7,088 nt of DNA from Acidimicrobiaceae bacterium. Its GTDB lineage: Bacteria > Actinomycetota > Acidimicrobiia > Acidimicrobiales > Palsa-688. Made by a program: the position numbers and the translations under genes. The stretch covers positions 1,242 through 8,329 of the forward strand of contig PMHU01000117.1 of the NCBI GenBank assembly GCA_003156795.1, in the 5' to 3' direction. Position 1 is the stretch's first letter. Each line of letters starts with the position of its first letter. Below, piece by piece: positions 6,179 through 7,088 of this stretch. A model generated the notes under the pieces. The model was not told the origin of the DNA, did not search any database, and saw only the letters and a program-made list of their open reading frames with translations.

Positions 6179-6718
6179 CTACGGAGCCAGGGTGTAGCGC
6201 ACGTCACCCTGGCGGTCGGTCACTGTGACGGTGACTTTCCGCGGCTTCTGGCCAGGGAAGGTGGCCGAGCAGCTGATCGACCGGCCTATGGCCACGACCG
6301 CGACCCGGAGCGTTCCGCAATCGACGCGCGGTCGGACGTGGGTCTGGTTCGTGATGTCCTGGGTCAGAAGAGACGTCGCTGATGCGATCGGGATGATCGC
6401 AGCATCTGGGACCACGGTGAACTGACCGTTGGAGCCAGTGACCGTTCCGTCCATATGGACCGGCTGGCCGTCGAGGACGGTTGAGCACACGAATGTCGCA
6501 CCGGCGGTGTCGGCCACGCCCGTCGGGCAGTTTACGGTCGGGGAGCCGACCGGGTAGCGATCCGAGAGCTGAGATGCGATCTCGTGGCTCACGCTCGCGG
6601 CGTTGAGTGTGTGGTGGGGCTGGACCCCGCACGCCGATAGGCAGGTCACGACGCAGCTGAGGGTCGCGAGGGCGACGGTAGGCACCCGTGGCCGCATGGA
6701 GCGCTGCGCCCTCCGCAT
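6179..6718 (-). CDS. Secreted lipoprotein with two DUF4333-like repeats
   Basis: The product is a 179-residue lipoprotein precursor. An Arg-rich n-region and a hydrophobic stretch (about 12-26) end in the lipobox LSAC (27-30), so Cys30 should be lipidated and the protein anchored outside the membrane. The mature part has two similar halves, about 43-104 and 114-179. Each has a helix of the SHEIASQLSD / SLLTQDITNQ kind, then V-x-C (Cys64; Cys134), a second Cys 13 or 15 residues later (Cys78; Cys150), a G-containing turn and a strand such as HMDGTVTGSNGQFTVVP or KVTVTVTDRQGDVRYTLAP. This cysteine and strand pattern fits the actinobacterial DUF4333 domain; each Cys pair probably forms a disulfide. 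Function is unknown. ATG 6718 is preferred: a -10-like TACCAT lies 6 bases upstream, though AGGAG also lies 12 bases upstream; Met8 (6697) is an alternative. The gene faces gatB tail to tail (22-base gap) and is divergent from ilvD. Confidence 0.82.
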   Translation of the reverse strand: MRRAQRSMRPRVPTVALATLSCVVTCLSACGVQPHHTLNAASVSHEIASQLSDRYPVGSPTVNCPTGVADTAGATFVCSTVLDGQPVHMDGTVTGSNGQFTVVPDAAIIPIASATSLLTQDITNQTHVRPRVDCGTLRVAVVAIGRSISCSATFPGQKPRKVTVTVTDRQGDVRYTLAP

Positions 6719-6724
6719 CCACCG

Positions 6725-6730
6725 ATGGTA
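6725..6730 (-). promoter_or_regulatory. Candidate -10 element (TACCAT) for the lipoprotein gene
   Basis: On the minus strand TACCAT matches TANNNT and ends exactly 6 bases before the ATG at 6718, predicting a leaderless or nearly leaderless mRNA. The AGGAG just upstream of it would not be transcribed in that case. No clear -35 element is visible. Confidence 0.4.
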
Positions 6731-6759
6731 CTCCTGGTGCCGACCCGATCACGGCGACG

Positions 6760-6765
6760 TATCGT
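6760..6765 (+). promoter_or_regulatory. Candidate -10 element (TATCGT) for ilvD
   Basis: TATCGT matches TANNNT and ends 6 bases before the ATG at 6772. There is no Shine-Dalgarno sequence between it and the start, so a leaderless ilvD mRNA is predicted. A leaderless mRNA leaves no room for an attenuator or leader peptide. The -35 region (about 6737-6742) has no good match. The opposing TACCAT is only 29 bases away, so the two promoters probably compete or share control. Confidence 0.42.
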
Positions 6766-6771
6766 GTTCAG

Positions 6772-7088
6772 ATGCCCAACGACATGAAGCCGCGCAGCCG
6801 CGAGGTCACCGACGGCTACGAGCGGGCTCCGGCTCGGGCCATGCTCAGGGCCATCGGAATGTCCGACGGTGACTGGGAGAAGCCACAAGTGGGCGTGGCG
6901 TCCTCGTGGAACGAAGTGACCCCGTGCAACATGCCCCTGGACCGCCTAGCCAAGCAGGCCAAAGCGGGCGTCACGGAGGCGGGCGGCTACCCGATCGAGT
7001 TCGTGACCATTGCCGTTTCGGACGGTATCTCGATGGGCCACGAAGGGATGCGAGCTTCGCTGGTAAGCCGCGAGGTGATCGCCGACTC
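6772..7088 (+). CDS. ilvD: Dihydroxy-acid dehydratase (3' partial)
   Basis: The first 105 residues of IlvD are present and the frame is open to the window edge. IlvD dehydrates 2,3-dihydroxy-isovalerate and 2,3-dihydroxy-3-methylvalerate to the keto acids that give valine, leucine and isoleucine; it is a cytoplasmic Fe-S enzyme. Family motifs in order are KPRSREVTDGYERAPARAML (6-25), VGVASSWNEVTPCN (40-53) and VSDGISMGHEGMRASLVSRE (82-101). Cys52 in TPCN corresponds to the first Fe-S cluster ligand of the IlvD/EDD family. The remaining cluster cysteines lie outside the window. The start ATG 6772 is chosen because it follows the -10-like TATCGT by 6 bases; ATG 6784 (Met5) also fits, since conservation begins at KPRS. 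Confidence 0.96.
   Translation, partial: MPNDMKPRSREVTDGYERAPARAMLRAIGMSDGDWEKPQVGVASSWNEVTPCNMPLDRLAKQAKAGVTEAGGYPIEFVTIAVSDGISMGHEGMRASLVSREVIAD

Noticed and set aside
6159..6179. GAGGC/GCCTC inverted repeat between gatB and the lipoprotein gene as a convergent terminator.
   Set aside because: Only 5 bp with an 11-base loop and no T run on either strand; too weak to call.
6204..6752. Alternative minus-strand frame of 182 residues overlapping the lipoprotein gene.
   Set aside because: Arg/Pro/Gly-rich with no signal peptide or domain, whereas the 6179-6718 frame has a lipobox and two paired-cysteine repeats.
1..7088. Looked for CRISPR repeats, tRNA or rRNA genes, insertion-sequence ends, transposase or integrase motifs, and phage or defence genes.
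   Set aside because: None seen. Every stretch over about 300 bases is covered by recognisable genes, and GC content and codon style look uniform by eye.

Overview
The window is high-GC DNA with closely packed genes on both strands and GTG starts. It looks like a chromosomal housekeeping segment of an actinobacterium (Actinomycetota). The gene set fits a deep-branching class such as Acidimicrobiia, but that placement is inference from gene content only: GatCAB genes close to ligA, a PASTA-domain Ser/Thr kinase, an SCP2-domain protein and a DUF4333-like lipoprotein. I see no mobile element, CRISPR array, rRNA, tRNA or toxin/defence cassette.

Layout. Positions 1-141 are the 3' end of a gene whose product looks like the BRCT tail of NAD-dependent DNA ligase (ligA). 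A membrane Ser/Thr kinase with four extracellular PASTA repeats follows on the same strand (171-2177). Its mRNA probably ends at a long GC-rich hairpin with a short T run (2259-2331). A small SCP2 sterol-carrier-domain protein lies convergently on the minus strand (2356-2805). Divergent from it is the compact operon gatC-gatA-gatB (2910-6156), whose members are joined by 4-base GTGA stop/start overlaps. Next, on the minus strand, is a lipoprotein made of two similar DUF4333-like halves (6179-6718). Across a 53-base divergent promoter region, ilvD (dihydroxy-acid dehydratase) starts at 6772 and runs off the right edge.

How the genes relate. GatCAB converts misacylated Glu-tRNA(Gln) and/or Asp-tRNA(Asn) to the correct aminoacyl-tRNA, so the host probably lacks GlnRS, AsnRS or both. 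IlvD makes branched-chain keto-acid precursors. The kinase probably senses cell-wall fragments. These are largely independent housekeeping functions; only gatCAB is a clear operon.

Most notable. I do not see a convincing new multi-gene system. The best signals are regulatory. Four gene starts (kinase, gatC, lipoprotein, ilvD) lack a well-placed ribosome binding site and each has a TANNNT -10-like hexamer ending 6-7 bases before the start codon, the signature of leaderless transcription. The genes inside the gat operon have good Shine-Dalgarno sequences instead. Other points are a 7-codon minigene in frame with the kinase and separated from it by one amber codon, a perfect 9-bp-arm palindrome over the first codons of gatA, and the tandem-repeat lipoprotein.
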